DNA of 39,558 nucleotides, from NCBI GenBank assembly GCA_009602735.1, contig WELA01009360.1:35108-74665 (forward strand), given 5' to 3'. The notes below the pieces were generated by a model that saw nothing but the letters and a program-made list of their open reading frames with translations, did not search any database and was not told the DNA's origin. Shown in pieces: positions 1-12,100 of the stretch. Source of the stretch: Mesotaenium endlicherianum (lineage: Eukaryota > Streptophyta > Zygnematophyceae > Zygnematales > Mesotaeniaceae). Made by a program: the position numbers and the translations under genes. Numbering within the stretch: the stretch's first letter is position 1; every line of letters starts with the position of its first letter.

Positions 1-19
1 GGGGGGGGACGTGACGCAG

Positions 20-1106
20 GGGCTCGCTGGCGGCGAGGTTCATCTTCCTGGACCAGCTGTGCGAGGCGTCGGCGTACCTGCCCCGCAGCGCGCTGGAGCT
101 CCACGTGCCCTACTGCATGATCCGCTCGGCCTACCAGGCCTTCTACGACGACGCGCTGCGGCGGCAGTCGCAGACCCCAGGGGGGGGGCTCCTGGAGAAG
201 GGCCCGGGGGGGGGGCCCATCCTCACGCGCTACCTCACGGGCCTGGGGCTGGAGAAGTGGCAGGGGCCCACCGTTGGGCGCCACCTGTCGCGCGTGATGT
301 CGCGGTTCCCCTCCTTCCGCTCGCACGGCGGCGGCGCGCCCGAGGTCGACTCGTTGTCAGGGGGGGGCGGCGGTCGCAGCCTGAGCCCCGATCGCGAGCG
401 CGAGCGCGACCGCATGCGCTCCAGATCCGGCCCGCTGGTGATGACCCCCTCGAGCGAGAAGGGCTCTATAGTCTCGGCGTCGGAGGGGGGGGGCGTGCTG
501 TTCCCGAGGGACAGGGACTACCACCACTCGGGGGAGCTTCGGCCGGCCTTTGGCGGCTCCGGCGGCTCCGGCAGCTTCGGCGGCGTTTTGGGCGGTGGCG
601 GCGGTGGCGGGGGCGGGGGCGGGTCGGCCGAGAAAGCGGCGACGGCGACGATGAAGAGCACGATGCGGGCGGTGTCGTTCCTGTCGGGCCCGCTGGTGTA
701 CGGCACTAAGAAGATCGGCAAGAGCGCGTCCAAGGTGCTGAGCCACATCGAGTCGAGCGTGACAATGTCGGTGCCCGAGCTCGACCTGCGCACGGCCGCG
801 CTCTCGCACGCCGACGCGTGGGCGGCGGCGGCGGCGCCGGCGCGCTCGGAGGGTGGCGACACGCTGCTGCGGCGGCGCTCGATCGACGGCAATAGCAACG
901 ACGAGGACGACACGGCCGCCTCGTGGGCGCGTGGCCCCGCCTCGAACTTCCGCGAGGGGAAGCTGGGCGGCGATCGGGAAAGCAGCGGGGACCACAAGGA
1001 CAAGCACCGCGGGCTCCCCAAGCCCAAGCTGAGCCTTGCTCGCTACAAGTCTGAGGACCTCAGCTCGCAGCTCAAGCGCTTGAGCAAGTCGGGACCTCTT
1101 GTCTGA
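20..1106 (+). CDS. Unrecognised protein, C-terminal exon (partial), Gly-rich with SGPLV motifs
   Basis: The exon opens after a probable acceptor (cgcag at 15-19) in phase 2 and reads about 361 codons to TGA at 1104-1106; an in-frame TGA at 12-14 rules out extension upstream. The N-terminal 45 residues look like a folded helical segment (ARFIFLDQLCEASAYLPRSA, then VPYCMIRSAYQAFYDDALRR). The rest is low-complexity: poly-Gly runs at about 180-215, 359-370 and 550-622, an RE/RD-rich patch, and a Lys/Ser-rich end. The pentapeptide SGPLV occurs three times (426-440, 684-698, 1089-1103), the last being the exact C-terminus. I cannot name the family. Strong GC bias and codon regularity support real coding. 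Upstream exons lie outside the window. Long G runs inside the coding sequence make base-calling errors possible. Confidence 0.7.
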
Positions 1107-2848
1107 GAGAGTGACAGGTGGACACTACTTAGCTCCCATGGAGACCATCGGTCCCTTTACTTGTGGAGTGATGTGGGATGCCATTCGGCGCTCACAGCAT
1201 CACATGCTATGCCAGGAGGGACGCACTGAGGCTTGTTGGACTGCCTTTTTCGAAGAGAGGTGCACTCGTTGCTGTGGGCTTGAGTCTTCGGGGTCGCTTT
1301 TTGGACTAATTTTTATATGTATAGTTGTGTCTAGCGGCCCTGTAAAGCCGTATGTTGCAGATAGGTCTTGAACTCTTGTTATTTATCATTGTGCATTTAT
1401 CAACCAGAGCTGAACAATGATAAGAATGATTTACTGTTGCTACAGATTGTCATGATTCATGTGTGCATAGTAATATGTCTGCAGCAATATGTAGCAACAG
1501 TTACCAGAAGCGAAGAGTTCTTTTACTTGCTGATGTGCGATTAGTGGCTGGTAAGTTGCCGGTGCATGCTACTCTTTTTCTTAAGCCGTGACATTGATGT
1601 CTCTTCAAATGATCTCTTGAAGCAAAAACAAATACATAGTGATCCATGCAAACAATTCAAAAAATACAAGAACAACATGCAAATGAAAGATTGAACATAC
1701 TGAACAGTCTTTGATTTGAAGAGTGTATTGGTGCATGATGTGGACATTGCCAAGCGTATTGAATAACCGCTACACAAATGTGGCAATGAGTTGGTGCATA
1801 TGCCATATATGTTTCTTATGTGTTTAGTGTCCTTAATGACGGGCATATGTGTAATTGAGGTTCAGATAAATGTCCAACTTCAAGCTGTGCAATTATGACT
1901 AAAAATAATGAATACTCACTCAGTATTATTAGTAATCATACAGTATGGACCTAGACCGGCCTGACTTAACGTAATCAACAACGCATGCTAAGTTTGATAC
2001 ACTAAATTGTGTATGAACCTTAGAATTCTTTCTTTGTTTCATGCTCAACTAATTACAAGCGCGCATGAGCGAAGTTCTATATCTTCTGAAGATGCTTGAA
2101 GTCGTCTCAATTTTCTCTCCAATTTGCAGAAACTCGTATTCGTGATATATGACTACCTTCCGATCTCTGTATGGCGCATGCGCCGGACGGACCTACAAAC
2201 GGAAACGGAGAGAGAGAATAAGAGTATTTGTCATGTTGTCTCGGTGCAAGTCCACCGTCCGGGGCAGTCCGGGGCCCTACAGACCTAGAGACTGGTTCCC
2301 CGACTTTGCATGGCGCGTCTTTTAACGTGCCCGCTGACAATGCGGTACCATGACTACCATCCCGTGTGATCGCGTGTACAGTCCTCTGCAGTGCTCTGTA
2401 GTCCCGTTGCACGTGCATCAGAACTACAGCCTCTCAGTGGTGGCCTACCGAGACGTGGTCTCCTACCGTCTCTGCATCGCGTTGATCTTGTGGACATTTG
2501 CAGACCACGGTTGACGGTGCGTAGACTGGGCGCATGAAAAGCGCACGCCCCGTCTCTCTTAGTATGTCCGCCTCGCGTTTTTCAACTTTTCCACTACGTA
2601 ATGCAGCGAGTTGCAGCAAGCTTGCAAGAGTGAAAAGTTACACCCACGATCACTGATCACTAAATATATTTCACGCTCTTCGCCAGCCAGGAGGACAAGT
2701 TTATCGCATGGGCTTTCTCGGTTTGCAGAAGTTCTATCCGCCTGCAGTTCCTGATCAGATCGCTGAACCTATGTAACTTTGAAGTTTTTTATGAAGCGTT
2801 AATGCGACACATCCATCATATTGCAAAAAGGGGCGACTTCTTTTTGAT
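1107..2848. other. Intergenic region: 3' end of gene 1 and upstream region of the zinc-finger gene
   Basis: AT-richer than the preceding exon. The first few hundred bases are probably the 3' UTR of the upstream gene, and the last part is the promoter and 5' UTR of the gene starting at 2849. Short open frames at 1541-1846 and 2107-2418 on the minus strand show no recognisable family or coding character. I see no RNA gene. Confidence 0.5.
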
Positions 2849-5303
2849 ATGGCTTGTTGCAGCTTACCTTCAATCTCGAGGCAGTGCCCTTATGTGACTG
2901 AACTTTTGAGGACACGTTCAAACGTACCATCCTTTGCAGACTGTGTATGTTGTAGGCCTGCATGTCTCTCTCACGCATCACTGCAGCGTTCTAGTCGTAG
3001 AACAGTCGACATTCACGGTAGGCAAACAATCAGAAGACATGTCATTTCCATGTCAAAAGACGGGGCGTCTTCAGCAGATAGTGATTCTCATCAGAAGGTG
3101 TGCGTACAAAAAGACTAAATAACTCTAAGTTTAACTCTTATTGTTTAATGGAGAGACAACATCACTTATAAAGTCCCATTTGTTAGCGCTTACTTTTTGC
3201 TTCGCTATATCTTTAGTGACAACTTCAACCCCATTTCATGTTGATCATGTATTTATAGATCATGTCTTCGAAAATGGCACCTTGACGTATATGGTCTGCT
3301 TACGGGGGACCCTTTTTTTCAAGGACATAGGCAGTTGTATTTGTAAAAGCAAATCTCCCAAGTTTTCTCTTTTGTAAGGCAGGTGCGGGGTAACCTAAAA
3401 TTTTGTAATGGGGAGTGTGTCTGTGCATTTACAAAGCAGTGACGGTTCATAACCAGAATGTCAAAATTGTTCCTTCTGTTGTGGGCATGTGACTATACAT
3501 TCACATGCTGACTGTATGTGCAGTGAGCTGGTTAGATTCTTGAGTCTGGTGATAGCGAGCTAGTGGGCAGGGAATTTACCTGCAGCCTCTATATCACTTT
3601 AGGTACTGCCTTTGAAATCATGGAATAGTAATTATCTGCTTGTTTGGGCCAGGTTGTATGATATTTATTATACGTCTGCTTTAGTTGCAAGCATGGCTCT
3701 TCTATCTCATCTGACACGTGTGTCAGGCTTTCTAGAGCATTTTTTGCTCTTGGACTGCATGCACCTTGTTCATGTCCATACTTGTACAGTGAGACACTCA
3801 CAAATATAATTATATTTCAGCACAAAGATCATCATTTCTATCTACTTGTGTTTGTGTATGACCTTTGGTTTGTTGCAGGCAAATGCACCGGGTGGAAATC
3901 CACAGTTGCAAAGCCCCGAGCGGTACCGGAGTCAGTTAGAAACTTTATATTACTGTGATACGGCTATCCCAGAGGAGAAGATAGAGAAGCCCAAAAACCT
4001 GAAGTTGTTGCAGCCAAAGGCGATTGGCAACAGGCCGCGGTGTGGGTGCTGCAAACAACGAGGAGTGCTGGAGTGCCCAACATGTGGCGCCACGGGACTC
4101 TACATCGACCCAATCATGGAGAGCCAAGGACTTCTCTTCAGAGTTCGCTGCTTAGGTATGTCGCCTGTGCTTTCCCAGACACCATTATTCCTATCTTTCT
4201 TCCGGCCTCATCTTTCTTCTGCTCCAACCTTCAACCAAGCAAGCTTGCAAATCTGAGCTCAAGCTCAAGAAGTGTAAAACTAGTACAAAAATTCACCCAC
4301 CAACAGGCTTGTTTGCATCGTCACCCTGCTTGTTGTGCTTGTGTGTGTATAAGCATCAGTTGCTGGCCTACTCGCTTTGGACTGGGACTGAGGTTAGAGA
4401 AACAGCATATGAACAACTTGGGGATGGCTGCCAAGAGGGGGCATAGGAAGATTGGTGAGGATCTGGCCTTCTGGAGAAGTTAGGAGGCTTGTGCTCCGTT
4501 GCCACCAGAAGCAGGGTTCTGTATCTTGCGACATTAAGTGGTGATTGAGGAACTTCTGCGGGGCATCTATGCGCTCAGAATTGCCGGGTGAACTCATGCC
4601 CTGGTCAAGGAAGGCAGATGAAGCTGGCAGGTCTTAGTCCGTGTAGATTTGTATGACAAGAATGAGACATGGAAGAGGAATCGTATTTACACCGGGTACT
4701 TTATTACATGAGGCCTTTGGTCGGTTGGTGGAGTCTTTGTGAATGTTACACACGTTGATTGATTTTGTACTTTTCCTGAAGATCTACGGCGTGTGAGTAC
4801 CATGTTTGAGAGTGTTCAACTTCAACATGTATAACCTCCGGGTGTGTACTTGGTCTAAAGGCAAATGTAGCAACGATGTATCCAAGGCGTAAGCTCTACC
4901 ATGCAGAAAATGGTAATTTTAACTCAGAAGCAAGAACAGCGAGTGCTCATGGGCAGTTAGCAAATCAGTCCAAGTAAGGATTTCTTGACAGGCTTGAAGA
5001 GTGACATATGAGCTGAGCGTGAGACGAAGCTTCAGCTGGTCACTCAAATTACACTTGCTTGCTACAGGCTTTGGGCAGTCAAATCTAGTCGGCACAGCTC
5101 GGTTGAAGGAAGGCTAGCTTCCCTAATAGGTCTCTCACCTTATGGCCTGTCGCAGCACAGTTGCTATGGTTCCTCCAATTCAATATTTTCAAGTGAGAGC
5201 ACTCTGGACGAGACTATTTTACCATGTATATTTTCGGGTGGCAGGGTGTAGCGGGTCTGGCACTGTCATGTGCTTCTACTGCGAAGGCCGAGGCCATAAT
5301 TGA
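2849..5303 (+). CDS. Plastid DnaJ-type zinc-finger protein (4 x CxxCxxxG), 3 exons
   Basis: Exons: 2849-3097, 3879-4155, 5245-5303. They give 194 codons plus stop, with phases 0 and 1 at the junctions; donors are GTGTGC and GTATGT, and acceptors are TTGCAG and GGCAG. Residues 1-83 are rich in Ser, Arg and Cys and poor in acidic residues at the start, as in a chloroplast transit peptide. Residues about 134-192 carry four CxxCxxxG repeats (C138/C141, C149/C152, C174/C177, C185/C188), the full DnaJ cysteine-rich zinc-finger pattern. There is no J domain. The segment LETLYYCDTAIPEEKIEKP followed by GNRPRC and GLYIDPIMESQG resembles a conserved plant family of DnaJ-related plastid proteins. Such proteins usually help fold or assemble photosynthetic complexes; the exact partner here is unknown. 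The last exon is only 59 bp but is essential, because it supplies the fourth repeat and completes the third. ATG context has G at -3 and G at +4. Confidence 0.85.
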
Positions 5304-8300
5304 GATGTACAAGGTTCATGTGGCGCTCACTCCGTTGCCATCAACTGACAGGTGACTCTTTAAAATAAGCTGACGTGAGATTCAAAAGTCATTGCATTTT
5401 AACCAGCTGTAAATACCTTGTTGGCTATGTATATAAATCTGTTCCGTTTCTGTCTGCTCTGCTGCGAACTAAGCACCTTAGCTGCATGCAGGTAAATGCC
5501 CTTGCTTGGGGCAACCCTTAGTGAAGAGGATAGTATGTTCAGCAGGGCGAGTCTTTGACGACTTGGAATAAGAATAGTAAACTAGTAATTGTCATAGCAT
5601 AAGACGATGCATGTGTCCTAGCTACGGAGGTTAGCAAGCAGAGCTGCCAGCTCTAGTTGCAGCTTGTTATGCTCTGCAGTAGAGTATGATAAGGTTTCTG
5701 ATCTTCTTAGGCAAGCCTCCCATACTTTGATGTTCCCACAAAATTGATTTTTCAAGGATTGTCTCGTTTCCATTGCAACCTTGAGCTTTTCATCACCTGG
5801 AGTGACTTTAATACCAACTTAAATTTTCACAATCAGCCAAAGGATACAGTCACTTATAATTTGGCATGTTCTATTTAAGTATGTGTACATATTTAAGCTC
5901 CAGGTACATGTAACTTGCAACTTTTTAACAGATTATCCACATCTTGGGCCTGCTCGTGTTGTCAACCTCTAAGTGCACGGGATATAGCATGTCCTGACTC
6001 ATTAATTAACGGTGTTTACATTATAATCAGCTCCTCTGAATGTCAGTGTCTTCCGCACATCTTAATAAGACCTTGTGATAAGTATATGTCTCTCAATGTA
6101 TGACTTCTATTTTTAGCGACGTGTAACGTGTTCTGTCTCAAGCTATGGCTACTAAGGAATCTGCAACTAAACTTGGACTAAGAAGTTTAGCAAGCTATGT
6201 CAGGGTGTCAAGTTGCGAAACATCCAAGTGGCCTAACAGCCAGATATGATGCCACCCACCCCCTTTCCCAACAACTTGGGGAGTTCATTGGAGGGTGTAA
6301 ATAGGTGACTATGGCAAGTGCGCCAGGAGAAGACCCGGAAGTGCTTGCTGGTCAATTGATGTTGCAGTCTGGGGGGACTGTTCTATGCAGCCCCCTCTTG
6401 GAAGCAGCAGCAGCAAAAGGGATCGGCGGGCGTTTTACGGCGGGCGTCCTTGAAAAGGTTAGCCGATTTAGTACGACCGGCATCATAGACTCCTCTTTTA
6501 CAACATGTTCTGGACACCTCATTGTTATTACCTTCAGACCCTGAAGTAGTCTCCTCACATCGCGCCCAAGCCCTAACAGACCTCGTGTAGACCTGCGCTG
6601 CTGATGCTCCTGCTCCTGATCCTGCTCCTGCTCCTGGTCGTAGCTCCCGAGCTAACGCACGAGAAAAACCTGTTGACTGCCAGTCAGAGCCACTCCAGGG
6701 CTGTCTGACTCAAAATTCAGCTGCCACTAACATGTGCTGCCTACCACTCCTGACTCCAACCTATCCAGCTGAGGAAGGAACCGGAGGGCGTTGGGAGGGG
6801 GGTGATGGAAGGGGGAGGGGGACAGCGGGGAGAAAGGAAGGCGCTAGGGGCCGACAGTATCAAGCCAGAGCTGCCAGACCTGGCAACCGGAGGTGGGCTG
6901 GCTTTGGATTTTATGAGAGATAATGTGATGGAACCAGCAGTGGGATAGGGAGGCTTTTGACATGGTGCGACACTTAGGTGCTAGCACGAGCTCCTTCTCT
7001 GACCCCAAATCACATCCTGGCCCAAGTCTCGCCTGCCTCCCACTGTTGCAGCACCATGTGAAACGTCGAAAAGATCAGGAGACTGATGCAGGAGGAGGAC
7101 GTCAGCTGCGACAGGAAAGGCCTCTGCTGTCGGAGACGCCTCAAAGTAAGTACCGAAGCATGCGAGCAGCGAGGTACCAGCCAGAAAAGGGGGGGGGGCG
7201 GGAGGGGGGGAGGTTTTGTCTGCTGCGGGGCGTACAGCAGTAGCTGCTTGGCCCACTTGACAGTCTCCCCCGCGGTAAACAATGACCGCTATCTATGCAG
7301 AGCTGATCGTGATCGTAGTCGACATCTCAGGCACTCCTGGCGCTGACTAGGCTGTGTCGCCAGTTGGACTGCTGCTGAGTGTGCTTCTCCGTACTCACGG
7401 TGACGCAGGGGAGTAGAAGCTGACATGCCCAGACCAGCTGGCAGTAAGCCTACCAAGACCCTCAGGATGCTTCCTTAAGTGTTGGCTGCGCCGAAGTCAG
7501 TCTGACCCCGAGTTCCAGCCACTTGTTGTCTTCGGGGCTCGGCTGTAGACTGCAGGGGTGAAGAGCAGCTCCTGTGCGGAGCTCTGCAGCACACAACCAC
7601 ATCGCTAAGCCTCCAGCCTTCACAGATTGGCCGCTGTTCTCGGCCTGGGCAAGACCAGCCCTGTGCCGCAATAAGAGAGAAAGGCAAGGACCCCCATGAC
7701 GTGAGTTGTGTGTGCGCTTGCGCGCGTAGGGTGCGTGTGTGACCCTCTGTGTGTGTGTCTGTGCGTCTGTGTATGCGTGCTGTGCGTCTGTGTATGCGTG
7801 CGGGTGTGCGTGCGCGGGCGCGCTCTATGCATGTGGGGTTCATAACCAACTCCAGGTAAAGTCAGGCCTACATGATGCTGATTCACGAGCTTCCTTACGC
7901 CAACTTCGCTGCCAGGACGTCATAATTCCTTTTCCTAACCTGACAGCGAACCTCGGTCGGAAGGGGACCAGTGCCTCCAGTACTAGAAGGGGCCCCTCAC
8001 ACGAGTGGGAGGGCGTCGAGCCTCTTTGAACGAATCTGCAGCCACACATAGGACTTTCAAACCCGGGTGCAGTAGCCCAGTCAGTAACAGCTCAGCGGCG
8101 ACGCATGAAACGCTCCTGTGGCACCTGGCAGCCATGCTCTTAAGGGGAGTCACCTGGAAAGAGCATACTGGGAGTGTGGAGAAGACGAGAGGTTTTGGGG
8201 ACCCAAATTTCATCCTCAAGGAGAAGAGGAGAGACGCAGGTCTTTCAGAGGTACTCGGTGGATGCATGCTTTCACTGGGGCTGATGAAGCTACGTCTGCA

Positions 8301-8816
8301 TTGGTCCTCAATATCATTGCGCTCAGAAATGCAGAATGGGCGTCGTGACTATTCAAGTAATAGCCGGGCTTTACGGAGCTTACGTGAGACTTTCTTTCCC
8401 ACAAGCAAGAACTTGACTATGAGCTTCTGCTCCTTGGCTTCGCACAATCGGAATTTATGAAGTTCCTCCGTATGTGCCCAGTTTGCAACTTGCAGTGTCG
8501 CACGAACGGAAGACTTCCGTTCACTCTCAGCGTAAGCCATGAAGTTCGTGCATCCTCCTCCTGCTCCCATATCATACATCGTTTGGCTCCGCGCACATAT
8601 TCCTTGCATGTGACGCGCTTTGCGATTAGATTCCTGTAGTTGTAAAAGTAAGTAGAAAGTCCACAGACATGCAATCGGGAGCCATTCACATCCGCTTTCC
8701 AACCTAATCTATCGGGGTCTGCGGTGCTTGGGGATGCTAAATCTCTCAGAGCCCGTTACATATGCATCATCGCTTAGCAGATGATGAGTTGACGCACATA
8801 TATCAAAATTTGTGGG
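5304..8816. other. Intergenic region, no supported gene
   Basis: The first part is presumably the 3' UTR of the zinc-finger gene. The remainder has several open frames of 60-150 codons on both strands (for example 6305-6544 and 8005-8460), but they lack recognisable domains, and the longest starts at GTG. Around 6597-6640 there is a degenerate GCTCCT repeat, and at 7180-7210 a G-rich run. No tRNA or rRNA was seen. A non-coding transcript or an unrecognised fast-evolving gene cannot be excluded. Confidence 0.5.
7739..7815. repeat. (GT)n-rich microsatellite with a duplicated TGTGCGTCTGTGTATGCGTG unit
   Basis: The stretch is dominated by TGTG/TGCG steps, and a unit of about 20 bp occurs twice in tandem near 7760-7802. 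It lies in the intergenic region; its antisense reads as a His/Thr-rich frame that is not a gene. Confidence 0.8.
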
Positions 8817-8823
8817 TATAAAG
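8817..8823 (+). promoter_or_regulatory. Putative TATA box of the DUF962 gene
   Basis: TATAAAG lies 24 bp before the first ATG (8847) and 51 bp before the second in-frame ATG (8874). If transcription starts about 30 bp downstream of the TATA box, the first ATG would sit at or before the cap. That favours the second ATG as the translation start. Confidence 0.5.
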
Positions 8824-8846
8824 AGGAGCGTGTAAGCCATAATCGC

Positions 8847-9179
8847 ATGGCGAAGCAATTGCGGAGTGCAACTATGCATACGTCATTTGCTGAATTTTGG
8901 TCCTTTTATTTGACTCAGCATAGCAAGAAGAGTACTCGCCGATGGCACTTTGTTGGGACAAGCTTCGCTTTGCTCTTCGTTTTGTTGAGTGGACTCTGCA
9001 GTTGGTGGTTCTTGTTGCTTACACCTCTTCTTGGCTACGGGTGTGCATGGTACTCACACTTTTACATCGAAGGAAACAAGCCTGCTACATTTGGCCGTCC
9101 CCTGTGGTCCTTGGCGTGTGACTTCAAGATGTGGTTCTTGATACTTACAAGAAATCTGGATTCTGAGATCATAACATAA
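8847..9179 (+). CDS. DUF962 / Mpo1-like membrane protein, intronless
   Basis: A single uninterrupted frame of 110 residues covers the whole DUF962 (YGL010w/Mpo1) fold in its short form. Conserved family features are FWSFYLTQHS (H25), RRWHFVGTS (H34), two hydrophobic spans at about 38-60 and 60-72, then AWYSHFYIEGNKPATF (H71, E75) and the terminal PLWSLACDFKMW. In yeast, Mpo1 is an Fe(II)-dependent ER dioxygenase in 2-hydroxy fatty acid alpha-oxidation; the conserved His residues are the proposed metal ligands. The short length and lack of introns resemble bacterial members more than the roughly 200-residue land-plant homologues. Bacterial homologues start near residue 10 here (MHTSFAEFW), which agrees with a start at 8874. 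Every multi-exon gene in the window has introns, so this gene stands out. Confidence 0.85.
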   Translation: MAKQLRSATMHTSFAEFWSFYLTQHSKKSTRRWHFVGTSFALLFVLLSGLCSWWFLLLTPLLGYGCAWYSHFYIEGNKPATFGRPLWSLACDFKMWFLILTRNLDSEIIT

Positions 9180-12100
9180 AACGGAGCATTTAGCAAAGTC
9201 CACAAAGCACGAGCTTATACCTAGTCACAACTGCACTAGCCACGGGAGATCAAGGATGAAGTTAACTAAGGTAGGAGCTACTGAGGTTATGCCGAGTACG
9301 GCCAACGCAGATACTAGCACACCTACGAGCTTCAACGACGAGCGCAGGACCATAACGTCAGTCGGCCCAAATCTAGGCAGCAAGAAAGTACAAAAGCAAT
9401 ATATTGTTGGTTACTGGCCTTCACCGATGCCTTCCCTGCAACTCTAGATGAACCTTCATTTCTGTTAAGAGCTTAGAGTATAAAGCCAACTTATAAAACT
9501 GGAGTTATTTTAACCATCTCCATTCTTGTTTTGTCTTTACCATATGTATTCCTATGTACTACAATGAGCTGTTTCTTGCGTTCTTTTCCACGCCTTATAT
9601 GCATTTACTGAGCCCGAAATCGGCTTGGGATTTTTGGAGTGTAAGCTACTCCACGATTACATATAAGTTGAACTAGCTCTCCCAGCTGAAAATCATGAAT
9701 TATAAAAACATGTAGGAACAATATTGAGGGGGATGATGTTGTTGACATGTGACGACTTGCAAACAATCCTCGAGGGAAAGCTTTCAAAATTCATGAAGGG
9801 CGTGTTGGCCGTACAACGTCATCACGGACAATTCGACTATTGACTTATATCGACTTGCACACTTAATAAGCTCGTGTAAGAATGGCTGGCCCAGTGAATT
9901 ACTTTTAGTCCACACTAGCATTAATTTGATATCTTCGAGATAATCATGTAAGGAAGCAGCTAGTGAGTGAACAAGTACAAGTTCTAGAAAAGCATGATGG
10001 ATTTTTACTTTTGGTCTCGTGAGTTTACACATCTAGATATGAACATCTTAGACTACTGATTAAGTTAATCACAGTATCATTAATGTTATATCAGAGCAGT
10101 TATCCAAAGTACAAAAATAAAGAAAAGACTCGTGATATGCAACTAAGCGAGTTCATATCTCAGAGACAATCACTTCATATTTAGTCCCTCAAGTTCTTGT
10201 TGAATGCTCCACAATACAAGTATGAGTACTTCTTTCTTATAGCAAGGTAATAGTAAGTTTTGGCCTTCTTCATTGCGTGTCGCTCGCACATATAGCCTGT
10301 AGGCCTCAGTCGCACTGCTTGCCACACATTCAATGGAGATACTTCTAGCCCGTTGATTTTCTATTGCTTTCTGCACTGCCACAGCTGTTCATAATGGTTG
10401 TCTGTTCAGACTCTCAATGTGGTTGTCACCTTGCTACCTCCCACATTTTGGTAAGTGCCACAATAAGGATCAGTAACGGTGCATGTTCCTCCTAGTTGAT
10501 CCTGCCCAACAAAAGAGTACTTAAAAGTCAAAACTTTGAAATACGGGAAGGGCTTGCATGGTTGGATCTTTTCTTTCTCTCGCCCCCCAAAGTTGCTAAA
10601 GCGAATATTGCAATACGTCAATTTCAGTCAACATATTGCCGTGTACAAGCTATGACAAATCTATGGCAAATGCGCATGTGGAGGATATTGGAGGATATCG
10701 TCAGGACGAAAGAGGCAAAAAACATTGTGCAATTGGCTTCAAATATCTTTGGGGCTGCAGGTTTGATGCCTGTTTGAAAGTGCTCTCAGAAGCACCAACC
10801 CGAAATTCCAAACCATTCCGATCAACTTTAGAATGCTAGCCAAAGTGAACCCAAAGACATCGGGTCCCAAACTTGTATACTCTTAGTTTTAAAGTACTTT
10901 GACGCAAGGCCCTCTACTCAAGATAAATTTTATTTGCTACTTTTAAAAGAATTGTTTTAATAAAAAAATCCCTTATTTAATTTTGGTTTCCAACATTTGT
11001 GACCAAGTGTTGCCTGAAATTTATGACATTAACAAATTTTTTGTCTTATACTTTTTGGCAATTTTTAAACTTGCTATATTTGGCCGGCTAAAAGTGTGAC
11101 AATCTAGGAGTACCAACATATACAACAAAAGAGGCTTCTTGTTTAAAGTCGTATCATAACGGTATATTCATTGTCCAATGAAAAACAAGTGCTTACACGG
11201 CTTCTTGACCCACCTTTCCTTCTTGGTTTTCGAGGTTATAAGATAACGATGATTGCAAGTCAATACATGTGGACCAATCTAAACAGGTTCTAAGAAAAGC
11301 TTTCAGAATTTGGCATGAGTCCAAGAGTTTATTCATTTCAGAAATTTGGAGGCTCCAATTTCTGTCAAATCAAACTTTGCGATAATTTGACATTTGTTTT
11401 CATTGATTTGCGAGACTTCAAATCCAGATTCTACAAACCACGGAGGCCCAGATTTTTCCTGGTTTTTCTTGGAGGGCGTCCGCAATCACCCTAACCGCCG
11501 ATAACAATTCCTAGGCATTCGGTTCTACATCGTTGGAAAATCCATAATATTTGCGCTTCGTCGGTGCGCCATTTTGATAGCACAGAATTAAGCTTACATA
11601 TATACAAGAATATATTAATAAAATATTGACGCACTTCACTTTTAAAATGCTACAGAATGAAGACAATCACGATGCTAAAATAAGTTTACTGCTACGAGCA
11701 CCCTTGGGGCGCCATTCGGGGTTAGGTTCGTTTCCTATTTAAACCCGATACTTTCCTCGATGAAGAATCAAAGATGGCTCCTACATAGGATCTTGACAGG
11801 CGTCCGATGTGGTGACATCGATCGCACGTCGATATCGAACCTGAATGATTATATTTCGCGAAATTGAGGTTGCGTTACCTCTTATAACTATGCACATAAC
11901 TGTCAGTCGTAATGTTTCCATTTCACAGAAGGTGGAGGCACCTTTTGCAGGTAATTAACGGCAGGAGCTCGGAGGAGCCAACCACACAGCACATCCGTAA
12001 CGCTCCGTGCATATCCGTCGAAGCACGGACCTGGTCTTGAGCTGGACGTCGCCGTGCCTTGCTTAGGTGGCAAATCGACTGGCTCTCAGCAGCTCTCAGG

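Noticed and set aside
20..170. Hyccin (FAM126)-like reading of the first 45 residues of gene 1
   Set aside because: The resemblance is slight, and the rest of the tail does not match what I know of plant hyccins.
8005..8460. 151-codon frame
   Set aside because: Starts at GTG, with no recognisable domain or splice partner.
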